From Myxococcales bacterium (GTDB taxonomy: Bacteria > Myxococcota > Polyangia > Polyangiales > Polyangiaceae): a DNA stretch of 30,297 nucleotides. The notes below the pieces were generated by a model, which saw nothing but the letters and a program-made list of their open reading frames with translations, ran no database searches and was not told the DNA's origin. Below, piece by piece: positions 22,842-30,297 of the stretch (position 1 is its first letter; each line of letters opens with the position of its first letter). The DNA is taken from NCBI GenBank assembly GCA_003151595.1, contig PLXW01000020.1:1-30297 (forward strand), written 5' to 3'. Both the position numbers and the translations under genes were made by a program.

Positions 22842-23876
22842 ATGCTCCCGTACGAGATTCGCGGCGCCGTCCTCTCTGACGAGGACCAACTCCTGGCCGT
22901 CGCGCGCCACCTCAACACGGTGAACCTGCCCGACGATCGCGAAGCGATCCACACGCTCCTCGATCAGGCGACCAAGAGCTTCACCGGCGCCATCAAGGAT
23001 CCGAAGCGCCGCGAGTACGTCTTCGTCCTCCGCGACACGGCCAAGGACCTCATCGTCGGCACCTCGATGATCATCGCGCAGCTCGGCAGGCGCGACGCTC
23101 CGTACATCTTCTTCGACGTGCTCGACGAAGAGCGGTACTCGGCGACGCTCGATCGCCACTTCAAGCACACGACGCTGAGCATCGGTTACTCGTACGCCGG
23201 GCCGACCGAGATCGGCGGCCTCATCCTGGTGCCGGAGTACCGGAAGGCGGCCGAGCGACTCGGTCAGTTCATCTCGTACGTGCGGTTCCTCTACATCCGC
23301 ATGCACCGCGATCTCTTTCGCGACGAGCTCCTCGCCGAGCTCCTCCCGCCGCTCGAGCCCGACGGCACCTCGCACTTGTGGGACGCGGTCGGCCATCACT
23401 TCACCGGCCTCACGTACGCCGAAGCCGACCGCCTCTCGAAGCAGAACAAGGAGTTCATCCGCGGTCTGTTCCCCGAGAGCCCCATCTACGGAACGTTGCT
23501 CAGTCAGAAGGCGCAAGACGTCATCGGCAAGGTCGGCGTGCAGACGCGCGGCGTGGAGAAAATGCTCCGGCGCATCGGCTTCCGTTACGCCGACCGCGTC
23601 GACCCGTTCGACGGCGGCCCGCACTTCTCGGCGCCGACCGACGAGGTCTCGCTGGTGAAGCGCGCGCACGTCGCGAAGGTGACGAAGATCACCCCCGAGG
23701 TGATCGTGAAGAGCCGATCGCTCGTGGCGATCGAGCTGAAGGAAGCGCCGTTCTTCCGCTGCGTGCTGGCCGAGTGCGCCGCGGTGGCGGACGACGCGGT
23801 GATGCTCGGCGAGGACACGGCGTCGCACCTGAACGTCGCGGTGGGCGACGAGGTGTGGGTCCTCCCGATGGAGTGA
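22842..23876 (+). CDS. astA: Arginine N-succinyltransferase
   Basis: 344 residues from ATG 22842, the usual length for the family. It transfers succinyl from succinyl-CoA to the alpha-amino group of arginine, the first step of the arginine succinyltransferase catabolic pathway, in the cytoplasm. Family marks include the opening region YEIRGAVLSDEDQLLAVA, the TLSIGYSYAGPTEIGGLI stretch with the PEYRK segment after it, the ELLPPLEPDGTSHLWDAVG segment, and FPESPIYGTLL. The other pathway genes (astB, astC, astD, astE) are not adjacent, so either they lie elsewhere or this copy serves another role. It is followed after three bases by the hydrolase gene, suggesting an operon with that gene and perhaps the zinc-ribbon gene upstream. 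Confidence 0.93.
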   Translation: MLPYEIRGAVLSDEDQLLAVARHLNTVNLPDDREAIHTLLDQATKSFTGAIKDPKRREYVFVLRDTAKDLIVGTSMIIAQLGRRDAPYIFFDVLDEERYSATLDRHFKHTTLSIGYSYAGPTEIGGLILVPEYRKAAERLGQFISYVRFLYIRMHRDLFRDELLAELLPPLEPDGTSHLWDAVGHHFTGLTYAEADRLSKQNKEFIRGLFPESPIYGTLLSQKAQDVIGKVGVQTRGVEKMLRRIGFRYADRVDPFDGGPHFSAPTDEVSLVKRAHVAKVTKITPEVIVKSRSLVAIELKEAPFFRCVLAECAAVADDAVMLGEDTASHLNVAVGDEVWVLPME

Positions 23877-23879
23877 CGA

Positions 23880-24788
23880 GTGGCCGCACGACGTAGCGAG
23901 CCCCCCGCGGGCGACGAAGGCATCGAGTCGATCGAGGTCCACACGACCGACGGCTTCCCGCTCCGTGCGACGGTGCGCGAGCCGAAGCGCGGCGTGAAGT
24001 TCCGCGGCGTCGCGGTGCTAGCGCACGCGATGTTCGCGCGGCGAAGCGAGTGGGGGAAGGCGGGCTTCGCGCGCTCGCTGAGCGATCGCGGATGGCGCAC
24101 GATCGCCTTCGATTTCCGCGGCCACGGCGACAGCGGCAAGGGCGCGGCGACCGGCGCGGACTGGACGTACGACGATCTGGCGCTGCGCGATCTCCCCGCG
24201 GTCACGCTCGGCGCGCGCGCGCGGGCCAAGGGGAAGAAGGTCATCGTCGTCGGTCACTCGCTGGGCGGGCACGTGGCGATGGCGGCGCAGGCGTCGGGCG
24301 CGATCGACGTCGATGGGGTCGCGCTGCTCGCATCGAACGTGTGGCTGCCGGAGACGGAGGCGTCTCCGGTGCGACGCATGGCGAAGCTGGCGCTCGGCCG
24401 CGCGATCGAAGCGACGCGCGCACGCCGCGGGTTCTTCCCGGCGCGCGCGCTGCGGCTCGGCAGCGATGACGAGTCGTCGTCGTACATGAAGGCGCTGTGG
24501 AGGATCGTGCGCGGCTTCTGGGGGAGCGAAGATGGTCGCGTCGATTACTGGGACGCGATGCGGAGCGTGCGCCTGCCGCTGTACGCGCTGGCGAGTGACG
24601 GCGACGCGATCAACGCGCACGTCGACTGCGCCGCGCGGTTCGCGCTTCGCGCGGCGGGGGTGGTGACGTTCGACCGGATTCGCGCGAGCGACGACGGGGG
24701 GAAGCCGCCGGGACACATGGAGATCGTGACGACCGCGGCGAGCGTGTCGGCGTGGGGGCGGTTGGAGCGGTGGATGGGCGACGTCTGA
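23880..24788 (+). CDS. Alpha/beta hydrolase
   Basis: 302 residues from GTG 23880, three bases after the astA stop, with GGAG inside the end of astA as ribosome binding site. An alpha/beta-hydrolase fold is shown by AHAMFARRSEW (oxyanion region), DFRGHGDSG (78-86), the nucleophile elbow GHSLGG with Ser127, a likely acid Asp in the ASDGDAINAH segment, and His279 in PPGHMEIV. No signal peptide. The substrate is unknown. The sequence is closest in style to the lysophospholipase/YheT-like cytoplasmic hydrolases. The tight spacing with astA suggests coupled expression, not necessarily a shared pathway. Confidence 0.9.
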   Translation: MAARRSEPPAGDEGIESIEVHTTDGFPLRATVREPKRGVKFRGVAVLAHAMFARRSEWGKAGFARSLSDRGWRTIAFDFRGHGDSGKGAATGADWTYDDLALRDLPAVTLGARARAKGKKVIVVGHSLGGHVAMAAQASGAIDVDGVALLASNVWLPETEASPVRRMAKLALGRAIEATRARRGFFPARALRLGSDDESSSYMKALWRIVRGFWGSEDGRVDYWDAMRSVRLPLYALASDGDAINAHVDCAARFALRAAGVVTFDRIRASDDGGKPPGHMEIVTTAASVSAWGRLERWMGDV

Positions 24789-24842
24789 GACTCTGCGCTG
24801 GCGGTCCGCGCATCGGGAGCGCGTGGTCGCCGGCGAGCACGC

Positions 24843-26369
24843 TCAGGGGATCGGCGCGACGTAGACCCCGGGCGTTGGTCCCGCCGTCTGCGCGAAGGCG
24901 ACCTTATCGAGCGCGTGCGAGAGAGCCAGCGTGCCGTCGGTCCCCGTCCCCAACGCGACTTTCGAGGGGTTCGGTTTCGCGAGATCGATCACGCTCAGGT
25001 CGAAGTAACCCGAGACGCCTCCATCGGCCGCGATGGCTTCGCTCTCGATCACGACGCGCGCGCCCGCGCCGGGGAACAGGTAGGAGCTCGTCTGGCTCGT
25101 GATGGCGGTTTGGTTCGTGATGGGGATCAGCGCGCCGCCGTCCACGGGAGCGGCAGAGAAGGCCGATGGGGGATTCAGCACGATGGCGTAGCTCACGTCG
25201 GTCGTGAACGGCCCGGGCGACAACTGTCCGAGTGCCTCGCTCGCCCCGTCGATGAGGGAGATCAGCGCCGTCACGTCCGTGCTTCCTGCGTCGTCTCCTG
25301 CGTCCGCCGGCGCGACGGAACCAAGCATCCACTTGCTGTCGCGAGACGGATCCGCAATGCCAGTGACGCCCGCGGCGATGAGCGTCTTGGGGATCCCGGT
25401 CGTCGCGGACGCGATCTTCAAAGCACCGCCAGTCGTCTCGTAGACGACGTTCGCGCCGTCGGGCGTCATGCGCGCGTCGGCGACGTTGCTCTCGATCGGG
25501 ACGCTCCCGACGCCATACGTGACCACGGACGCCACGCCATCCGACCTGTTGACGGCGATGTTCTTCCCCGTGGCGTCGAGCGAAACATCAAACAGGCTGA
25601 CGTTCGGCGCCAACTCGCTCTTCGTGCCCGAAGGGATCGCGTACGCATACAGGTCTTGCGCGCCGCTCGATGCCTCGGCGTCCGAGCACAAGAAGGCGCC
25701 CACGTAGAGCGAGGGGGTGACGAAGAAACCCGGAGAGCACCCCGACGAGCTCGCGACGACCCCCGCCTCGAGCGTCACGACGCTGCTCCCGTCGGTCTTC
25801 GCCAGCACGGCGTCTCCCACGGTCCCCGCGTCCGTGACGGTCAGGTTCGCCACGTAGCCGATGTACTGACCGTCACTCGTCGCGCCGAAGAAGGTGGCCG
25901 CGGGGATCGTCCGCGGCGCTACGGACGAGGACCACACGGTGATGGACGGCCCGTCGGAGACCACCGCCACGAATCCGTCGACCTTCACGCTGTGATTGCC
26001 GTTCACGTCGTACGTAGCGATCATCGTCGCCGCGCCGCCGGCGATCGGCATCGCACGCACGATGCCGGTGGCCGTATCGTCGAACACGACGTAGTCGTCG
26101 GTCGTGGCTCCCTCGATGTTGAATCGGGCGCCGATGTACAAGGCGTAGGACGCGGCGTCGAACGAGGCAGAGTCGCCGCTCGGTGCGTCGATCGCGCTGG
26201 AGCTGTCACTCGCGTCGTCGGGCGACGCAGCCGAATCGGTCGAAGCGCCGGCGTCGAAGGAGCTCGCCGGCGTGGCACTCGAGCCGCCGCCGCAGCGGGC
26301 GGCGCCGAGGATCGTGAGCGCCACACCAAGCGCCGAGAGAGACGTCGTCTTCAACTCGCGCGTGGACAT
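24843..26369 (-). CDS. Large secreted beta-rich (propeller-like) protein
   Basis: 508 residues from ATG 26369 with an excellent ribosome binding site (GGAGG, 7 bases away). Signal peptide to about residue 25 (LGAARC); Arg just before the Cys makes lipidation uncertain. Residues 37-75 are Asp/Ser/Ala-rich linker. From about 78 to the end, repeated beta units such as DDYVVFDD, DGFVAVVSD, DGQYIGYVA, DATGKNIAV and DGANVVYETTGG resemble blades of a TolB/PD40-like beta-propeller. Only a few Cys (SGCSPG, FLCSDA). Likely at the outer surface or in the periplasm, binding role unknown. Convergent with the hydrolase gene 54 bases away. Confidence 0.87.
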   Translation of the reverse strand: MSTRELKTTSLSALGVALTILGAARCGGGSSATPASSFDAGASTDSAASPDDASDSSSAIDAPSGDSASFDAASYALYIGARFNIEGATTDDYVVFDDTATGIVRAMPIAGGAATMIATYDVNGNHSVKVDGFVAVVSDGPSITVWSSSVAPRTIPAATFFGATSDGQYIGYVANLTVTDAGTVGDAVLAKTDGSSVVTLEAGVVASSSGCSPGFFVTPSLYVGAFLCSDAEASSGAQDLYAYAIPSGTKSELAPNVSLFDVSLDATGKNIAVNRSDGVASVVTYGVGSVPIESNVADARMTPDGANVVYETTGGALKIASATTGIPKTLIAAGVTGIADPSRDSKWMLGSVAPADAGDDAGSTDVTALISLIDGASEALGQLSPGPFTTDVSYAIVLNPPSAFSAAPVDGGALIPITNQTAITSQTSSYLFPGAGARVVIESEAIAADGGVSGYFDLSVIDLAKPNPSKVALGTGTDGTLALSHALDKVAFAQTAGPTPGVYVAPIP

Positions 26370-26926
26370 ATGTCGCCTCCGTAAGCCATCGCCGGTGGAC
26401 CCGCTCCACCGGCCTCGCCGCCCCCCGCTAGGTGCTCGACGCCCCCCTCAGCGGTACGTCATATCCGCCGACAGCGACGCCTTAATCTCGATCGGATCGC
26501 TCCGGGAACGAGTCCTCGTCTCATCATCGGGCGTCGCTGTTGGCGCACCCGAGGTCTATTCCGCCCGTGCCCGGGAGGGGCCACAGCGCCCGGCGCGAGA
26601 ACTGCGACGACCCACCATCTGCTGTCACTTGTCCCGCACGGGAACGGCCTTCGTTGCGCGCGACGTCGTGTCCTGTCGGTGAACTCTCTGAGAGTGGGCA
26701 GTGGACGTGAAGATGCGGACTCCGCGGGTTCACGGCGCCGCCGATTTCTCGCGCCCTCTAACCTCCCATCTTTCCTCGCAAATCGAACCCGCCGCGGCTC
26801 CGCGTCGAAAAAAGTTAGCAACAACCTCGCCCGACGATCCGATGGGATCTTTGAAGGCCAAGAAATGACTTCCGGCACCGCCGGAGGGCCGTCGTGCGCC
26901 TTCGTTCCCGAAAGGACGTGAGAACG
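26370..26926. other. Gene-free interval between divergent genes with several hairpins
   Basis: 557 bases without a credible frame. Near the left end, in the leader of the propeller gene, GCCGGTGGA-cccgc-TCCACCGGC forms a perfect 9-base stem (26391-26413). Toward the right, a locally A-rich patch (about 26808-26824) and two small hairpins, GATCC-gatg-GGATC near 26836 and TCCGGC-acc-GCCGGA (26871-26885), precede the 26927 start and may belong to its leader. No promoter can be fixed. Confidence 0.5.
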
Positions 26927-27226
26927 ATGACGAATCATTCACCGGGGGCGCGTTCCGCCCCCAAGCGGTCCATGACCGCGTTCAACGGGTCCACGACCGC
27001 GGCGCACAGGTCGACGACCGCGGCGCACAGGTCAGCGACCGCGTTCAACGGGTCGACGACCGCGGCGCACCGGTGGGCGATCGCGGCGCATCGGTCGGCG
27101 ATCGTGGCGCACCGATCCGTGACCGCGAGCCAGCGGTCATCGACCGCGGTCCCGAGGTCCGCGACCCGTGCACCGCGGTCACTCGCCCCGTGTTCCCAAT
27201 CCATCACTTCAACCACGAAAAACTAG
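26927..27226 (+). CDS. Small protein built of 7-residue repeats
   Basis: 99 residues from ATG 26927 with AAGGA about 10 bases upstream. The stop (TAG, 27224-27226) overlaps the ribosome binding site of the next gene, whose ATG follows 9 bases later, so the two look co-transcribed. After 14 or so leader residues the protein is a run of 7-residue units (for example HRSTTAA, HRSATAF, HRWAIAA, HRSAIVA, HRSVTAS), basic and Ala/Ser/Thr-rich. No signal peptide and no family recognised. The minus strand of the same DNA is also open (26935-27216), so either strand could in principle be coding; ribosome binding site and spacing favour plus. Confidence 0.55.
   Translation: MTNHSPGARSAPKRSMTAFNGSTTAAHRSTTAAHRSATAFNGSTTAAHRWAIAAHRSAIVAHRSVTASQRSSTAVPRSATRAPRSLAPCSQSITSTTKN
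26967..27176. repeat. Tandem array of ten 21-bp units
   Basis: Exact 21-base period over 210 bases, each unit beginning GGTC or a close variant followed by a form of 'CGACCGCGGCGCACA'. Two unit types alternate: one with GCGGCGCACA and one with GCGTTCAACG. A 63-base block of three units beginning at 26967 (second-type unit first) recurs in part at 27030. Because 21 is divisible by three it preserves the frame on both strands, yielding 7-residue repeats. Confidence 0.9.
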
Positions 27227-27235
27227 AGGTCCATC

Positions 27236-28012
27236 ATGTCTACGATTCGCAAATCCACGAAGTCTGCTGCCGTCGTCGAGTCCACCCCCGTCGCCGTCCC
27301 CGGGACGCCCACCGCGCCCGTCGCGGCCGACGTCCTCATCGCTGCGCCCCCGGCGCTCTCGGCGATGCTCGCGCCACCGGAAGGGTTCGTGCCCACTGAC
27401 GCCACCGCCTACCGCGGCGTGATGCCGACGACCGCTCAGCTCGCGGTCATGCCGGGGGTCGTGAAGGAGCTCCTGCGGTTCACCGACTACCTGATCGTCT
27501 TCGGGAAGACGGCGCCGCCCCTCGCGATCGTTTTGCAGACGTTCTCCGCCGCGATGCAGTGGTCGCAGATGCGCGCGAAGACCGACGCGTGGGACGTGTT
27601 TTGCCACGCGCAGGAGGGAATGTCGTGGCGCGACGTCCACCTCCTGATGGAGAAGCTCCAACCGGCGTTCGAGCTGGCCGCATCGGCCGACGCCAGCGTC
27701 ACGGCCGACAATCCGATGCTTGCGCGCCTCTTCGGCGCGGCCAAGCTGGCCGCGAGAAAGGGCGTGGTGACCAAGAAGGCCAACGCCAAGGCGAAGGCTG
27801 AAGGGAAGCTGCCCGTGAGCGGGAAGGTCGGGAAGGCGCGGAAGAAGACGGCGGCCAACGCGGCGCTCGAAGCCGCGAGCGCGCAGCAGGACGCGAGCAC
27901 CGCCACCGCCGCCGCGCGATCGACGCAGTCGAGCGCCCCCACGACCGGCGATACGGCCGCGGCGGCGACGTCACCGGCGACGACGACGACCGCACCGCAC
28001 GCCGCAGAGTGA
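27236..28012 (+). CDS. Unrecognised protein with helical core and basic, Ala/Thr-rich tail
   Basis: 258 residues from ATG 27236, ribosome binding site AGAGG. Residues 1-50 are Ala/Pro/Val-rich; 55-165 look helical, with aromatic and hydrophobic positions (LLRFTDYLIVFGK, FSAAMQWSQMRAKTDAWDVF, GMSWRDVHLLMEKLQPAFEL) and one Cys. From about 170 a Lys-rich stretch (VVTKKANAKAKAEGK, KVGKARKK) leads to a tail of Ala, Thr and Ser. The plan matches the protein at 2054-2647, though I see no convincing sequence homology. Nucleic-acid or polyphosphate binding by the basic segment is conceivable. Located directly behind the 21-bp-repeat ORF. Confidence 0.85.
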   Translation: MSTIRKSTKSAAVVESTPVAVPGTPTAPVAADVLIAAPPALSAMLAPPEGFVPTDATAYRGVMPTTAQLAVMPGVVKELLRFTDYLIVFGKTAPPLAIVLQTFSAAMQWSQMRAKTDAWDVFCHAQEGMSWRDVHLLMEKLQPAFELAASADASVTADNPMLARLFGAAKLAARKGVVTKKANAKAKAEGKLPVSGKVGKARKKTAANAALEAASAQQDASTATAAARSTQSSAPTTGDTAAAATSPATTTTAPHAAE

Positions 28013-28060
28013 GCAAGGTGGGCCGGCCGGCTTGCGTCGTGTAAATTCTGCGCGTACAGA

Positions 28061-29986
28061 ATGCACGTGGCGCAACCGGCCGACTCCCAGCTCACGAAGC
28101 ACGAAGAGCGCATCGCCGCCGCCATCGCCGCGGCGACGATGCCTGCGGGGAGGTTCCTCGACGCCGGCGGCGAAGAGACGGTCGCCAAGCTTCGACGATG
28201 GCTCGTCGGCACCAGCGCGACGCAGGTGAAGGGGATTCGCGCGCTCCTGTGGGCGGCGGAGGCTATGGCGCTCGCGCGAACGGGGCGCCCGCTGTCGCTG
28301 CTGCCGCGGGCGCGCGCGGAGAAGCTGCTCGTGTCGTGGCAGCGGTCCCGGTCGCCGCTGCGTCGCTTCTTCGTGCGCGGCCTCGTCACGCCGCTGAAGG
28401 CCGCGCACTTCGACGACCCCAAGATGTTCGCGCACGTCGGGTGCGCACGCGACACGCCGAAGCTCACGGTCGACGAGCCGGTGCGATGGATGCGCCAGGT
28501 GACCAACGGCCGCGACGCGACGAGCGATCTCGATCTCGAGTGCGAGGTGGTCGTCGTCGGCACGGGAGCGGGCGGCGCGGCGTGCGCCTACGAGCTGGCG
28601 GCGCGCGGTCGCGCGGTGCTCCTGATCGAAGAGGGGGACTTCCATCGTCGCAGCGCGTTCACCTCGCGCGCGTCGGAGACGTTCAAGAAGCTCTATCGCG
28701 ATCAGGCGATGACGTTCGCGCTCGGCAACGTCGGCACGCCGGTGTGGAGCGGGCGCGCCGTCGGCGGGAGCACCGTCATCAACTCGGGCACCTGTTACCG
28801 CGCCACGTCGCGCGTCTTTCAATCGTGGCGCGACGAGCTCGGTCTCACGCAGTTCACCAGCGACTCGATGGCGCCGTACTACCAGCGCGTCGAAGCGATG
28901 CTCCGCGTGGAGAGAGCGAAGCGCGATCTCACCGGCGGCGTCGGTCGCGTCGTGGCGCGCGGCGCGGAGTCACTCGGTCTCTCGCACCACCCGCTCGTCC
29001 GCAACGCGCCCGACTGCGACGGGCAAGGCGTGTGCTGCTTCGGCTGCCCCACCGGCGCCAAACGCTCGACCGACGTGAGCTACGTCCCCGAAGCGCTCAT
29101 GCGCGGCGCGCAGCTCGTCACCGCGGCGCACGTGGACGCGATCGAGGTCGTCGCCGGCCGCGCGCGCGGCGTTCGCGGGACGCTCGGCTCTGGGCGTCAG
29201 AAATTTCGCGTGCGGGCCGACGCGGTCGTCATCGCCGGGGGCGCGCTCATGACGCCGCTCCTCCTCGCCAGGAACGGCGTCATTCGTCATCCGATGCTCG
29301 GGAAGAACCTGTCGATCCATCCAGCGACGAAGGTCATGGGCGTATTCGACGAAGACATCGACATGTCGCGCGGGATCCCGCAGGGCTACGCCATCGACAC
29401 GTACGCCGACGAAGGGATCATGTTCGAAGGGGCCTCGACGCCGCTCGACGTGACGGCGATCGCCGTGCCGTGGATCGGCACGAAGTTCGTGGAGGTGATG
29501 GAGGCGTACCGGCACGTGGCGACGTTCGGCTTCATGATCAAGGACACGTCGCGCGGCTCGGTGCGCGCGGGGCCGAACGGCGCGCCGCTGCTCTGGTACG
29601 ACATGAACGCGGAAGACACGCGGAAGATGCAGCGTGGGCTGGCCATCTTGTGCGAGGTGTTTCTCGCGGCCGGTGCGCGGCGCGTTCTCCCGTTCGTAGC
29701 GGGCATGGATGAGGTCCGATCGCACGCCGACATCGCCAAGCTGCGCGACCGGAAGTTCGCGCCGTCGGACGTCGAGGTGACGGCGTTTCATCCGCTGGGC
29801 ACGTGCCGCGTGGGATCGGATCCGCGCACGAGCGTCATCGGGCCCGATCACGAGGCGCACAGCGTGGAGCGGTTGTTCGTCGCCGACGGGAGCGCGGTGC
29901 CGTCGTCGCTGGGGGTGAACCCTCAAATGACGATCATGGCGATGGCGCTGCGCGCCGCGGAGATCATCGACGCGCGTCTGTCGTGA
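28061..29986 (+). CDS. GMC-family FAD-dependent oxidoreductase
   Basis: 641 residues from ATG 28061. Residues 10-150 are a helical N-terminal extension like that of long-chain alcohol oxidase-type GMC enzymes. The FAD site is VVVGTGAGG (164-172) with LLIEEGD at the end of strand two. The GMC signature is in WSGRAVGGSTVINSG. The insert DCDGQGVCCFGCPTGAK carries a Cys cluster common in this subgroup. The active site has His577 (FHPLGTCRVG) and Asn620 (GVNPQMT). It likely oxidises a hydrophobic alcohol or sterol-like substrate in the cytoplasm or at the membrane. No ribosome binding site is seen; TTGCGT-17 bases-TACAGA abuts the ATG, so the true start may lie slightly downstream. Confidence 0.93.
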   Translation: MHVAQPADSQLTKHEERIAAAIAAATMPAGRFLDAGGEETVAKLRRWLVGTSATQVKGIRALLWAAEAMALARTGRPLSLLPRARAEKLLVSWQRSRSPLRRFFVRGLVTPLKAAHFDDPKMFAHVGCARDTPKLTVDEPVRWMRQVTNGRDATSDLDLECEVVVVGTGAGGAACAYELAARGRAVLLIEEGDFHRRSAFTSRASETFKKLYRDQAMTFALGNVGTPVWSGRAVGGSTVINSGTCYRATSRVFQSWRDELGLTQFTSDSMAPYYQRVEAMLRVERAKRDLTGGVGRVVARGAESLGLSHHPLVRNAPDCDGQGVCCFGCPTGAKRSTDVSYVPEALMRGAQLVTAAHVDAIEVVAGRARGVRGTLGSGRQKFRVRADAVVIAGGALMTPLLLARNGVIRHPMLGKNLSIHPATKVMGVFDEDIDMSRGIPQGYAIDTYADEGIMFEGASTPLDVTAIAVPWIGTKFVEVMEAYRHVATFGFMIKDTSRGSVRAGPNGAPLLWYDMNAEDTRKMQRGLAILCEVFLAAGARRVLPFVAGMDEVRSHADIAKLRDRKFAPSDVEVTAFHPLGTCRVGSDPRTSVIGPDHEAHSVERLFVADGSAVPSSLGVNPQMTIMAMALRAAEIIDARLS

Positions 29987-30297
29987 GCGCGAGCTCGCGG
30001 GTCATCGCCGCGAGGAGCACGCGAGACTGCGACGCCGTGGGCAGTCCCGCCTCGCGCACGAGCGAGGTGTCCGGCTCGTCGAAGCCCGCAGCCAGCGCAC
30101 CAATCGCGCGCGCGCGGGCGCTGGCGATGCGAGCGCGTCCGGCGTCGTCGAGTCGCGGCTCGAGCCAGCGCGCGAGGGCCCACGACAGCGCCGCGTGACG
30201 CGCTTCATCGCGCGCGATCGCGGCGAACGCGCGCCGCAGCTCGCCGTCACCCGCGTGAGCCGCCTGCCACTTCGCGAGCAGCGCACCGAACGTCTCC
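29964..30297 (-). CDS. Ferritin-like domain protein, C-terminal part (5' end outside the window)
   Basis: On the minus strand a frame is open from the window edge (codons from 30296) to TGA at 29964-29966, giving 110 residues. It includes IARDEARHAALSWALARW, an ExxH iron-ligand motif in a helix, as in rubrerythrin/ferritin-like four-helix proteins, followed by an 'RLDDAGRARIASAR' helix. Other myxobacterial proteins of this kind have similar C-terminal halves, which is from memory of the family. The gene overlaps the end of the GMC gene by 23 bases on the opposite strand. The start and first helices are not visible, so the catalytic set cannot be checked. Confidence 0.72.
   Translation of the reverse strand, partial: ETFGALLAKWQAAHAGDGELRRAFAAIARDEARHAALSWALARWLEPRLDDAGRARIASARARAIGALAAGFDEPDTSLVREAGLPTASQSRVLLAAMTRELALTTDARR

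Noticed and set aside
26935..27216. Minus-strand heptad-repeat protein over the 21-bp array
   Set aside because: No ribosome binding site, and the plus frame has one and is spaced for coupling with the next gene; kept only as an alternative.
28013..28036. Terminator after the 27236-28012 gene
   Set aside because: GCAAG/CTTGC flank a GGCCGGCC palindrome, but pairing is short and there is no U tract.
1..30297. Prophage, integron or insertion sequence
   Set aside because: No integrase, transposase, phage structural gene or terminal repeats with target duplication are visible; tRNA-Val has no partial duplicate nearby.

Overview
The window is about 30.3 kb of very GC-rich DNA from what looks like a large-genome myxobacterium (Myxococcota, Polyangia-like). 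This is inferred from the many secreted lipoproteins with Ser/Gly or Ala/Asp linkers, the repeated Dickkopf-type Cys modules, the single-heme cytochrome c lipoproteins, a DUF5916 outer-membrane protein, a large TonB-like protein, and a sensor kinase with receiver domains at both ends. No ribosomal RNA is present, and there is no sign of a prophage or integrase. The species cannot be named from the sequence alone.

Layout. 1-150 is the tail of a YeiH/UPF0324-type membrane protein, separated by a long inverted repeat from a REC-histidine kinase-REC protein (minus, 300-1850). A protein with a basic, Ala/Thr-rich tail follows (minus, 2054-2647). A 640-bp gene-free stretch then holds a dispersed palindromic repeat and thirteen 20-bp tandem units, directly ahead of an XRE-type regulator (3287-4111). 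4194-7378 is a secretome patch: a Ser/Gly-linker Cys-rich lipoprotein, two convergent cytochrome c lipoproteins and a further small lipoprotein. Then come tRNA-Val(GAC) with a good promoter, a small lipoprotein, and a class II aldolase/short-chain dehydrogenase fusion (8046-10163). A small coiled-coil protein follows.

The centre (10814-16585, minus) is a four-gene operon with overlapping or abutting genes. In transcription order it encodes a thioredoxin-fold lipoprotein, a TlpA-like thioredoxin, a Cys-containing outer-membrane beta-barrel, and a CBM9/DUF5916 outer-membrane protein. A Cys-rich lipoprotein is divergent from it. Next is a three-gene operon (20987 to 17765, minus) joined by 4-base overlaps: a TonB-like protein, a roughly ten-helix membrane protein, and a DUF420/CtaM-like protein. 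A shortened ZnuA-like metal-binding lipoprotein lies upstream of it.

The right part holds a second copy of the palindromic repeat and a plus-strand group: a putative zinc-ribbon protein, arginine N-succinyltransferase AstA, and an alpha/beta hydrolase. A large secreted propeller-like protein is on the minus strand. After a 557-bp spacer come a 21-bp-repeat ORF, a second protein with a basic Ala/Thr tail, a GMC-type FAD oxidoreductase, and a ferritin-like protein cut by the window end.

The two gene sets most worth a second look are the redox/outer-membrane operon and the TonB-membrane-DUF420 operon. At the DNA level the 20-bp and 21-bp tandem arrays stand out.
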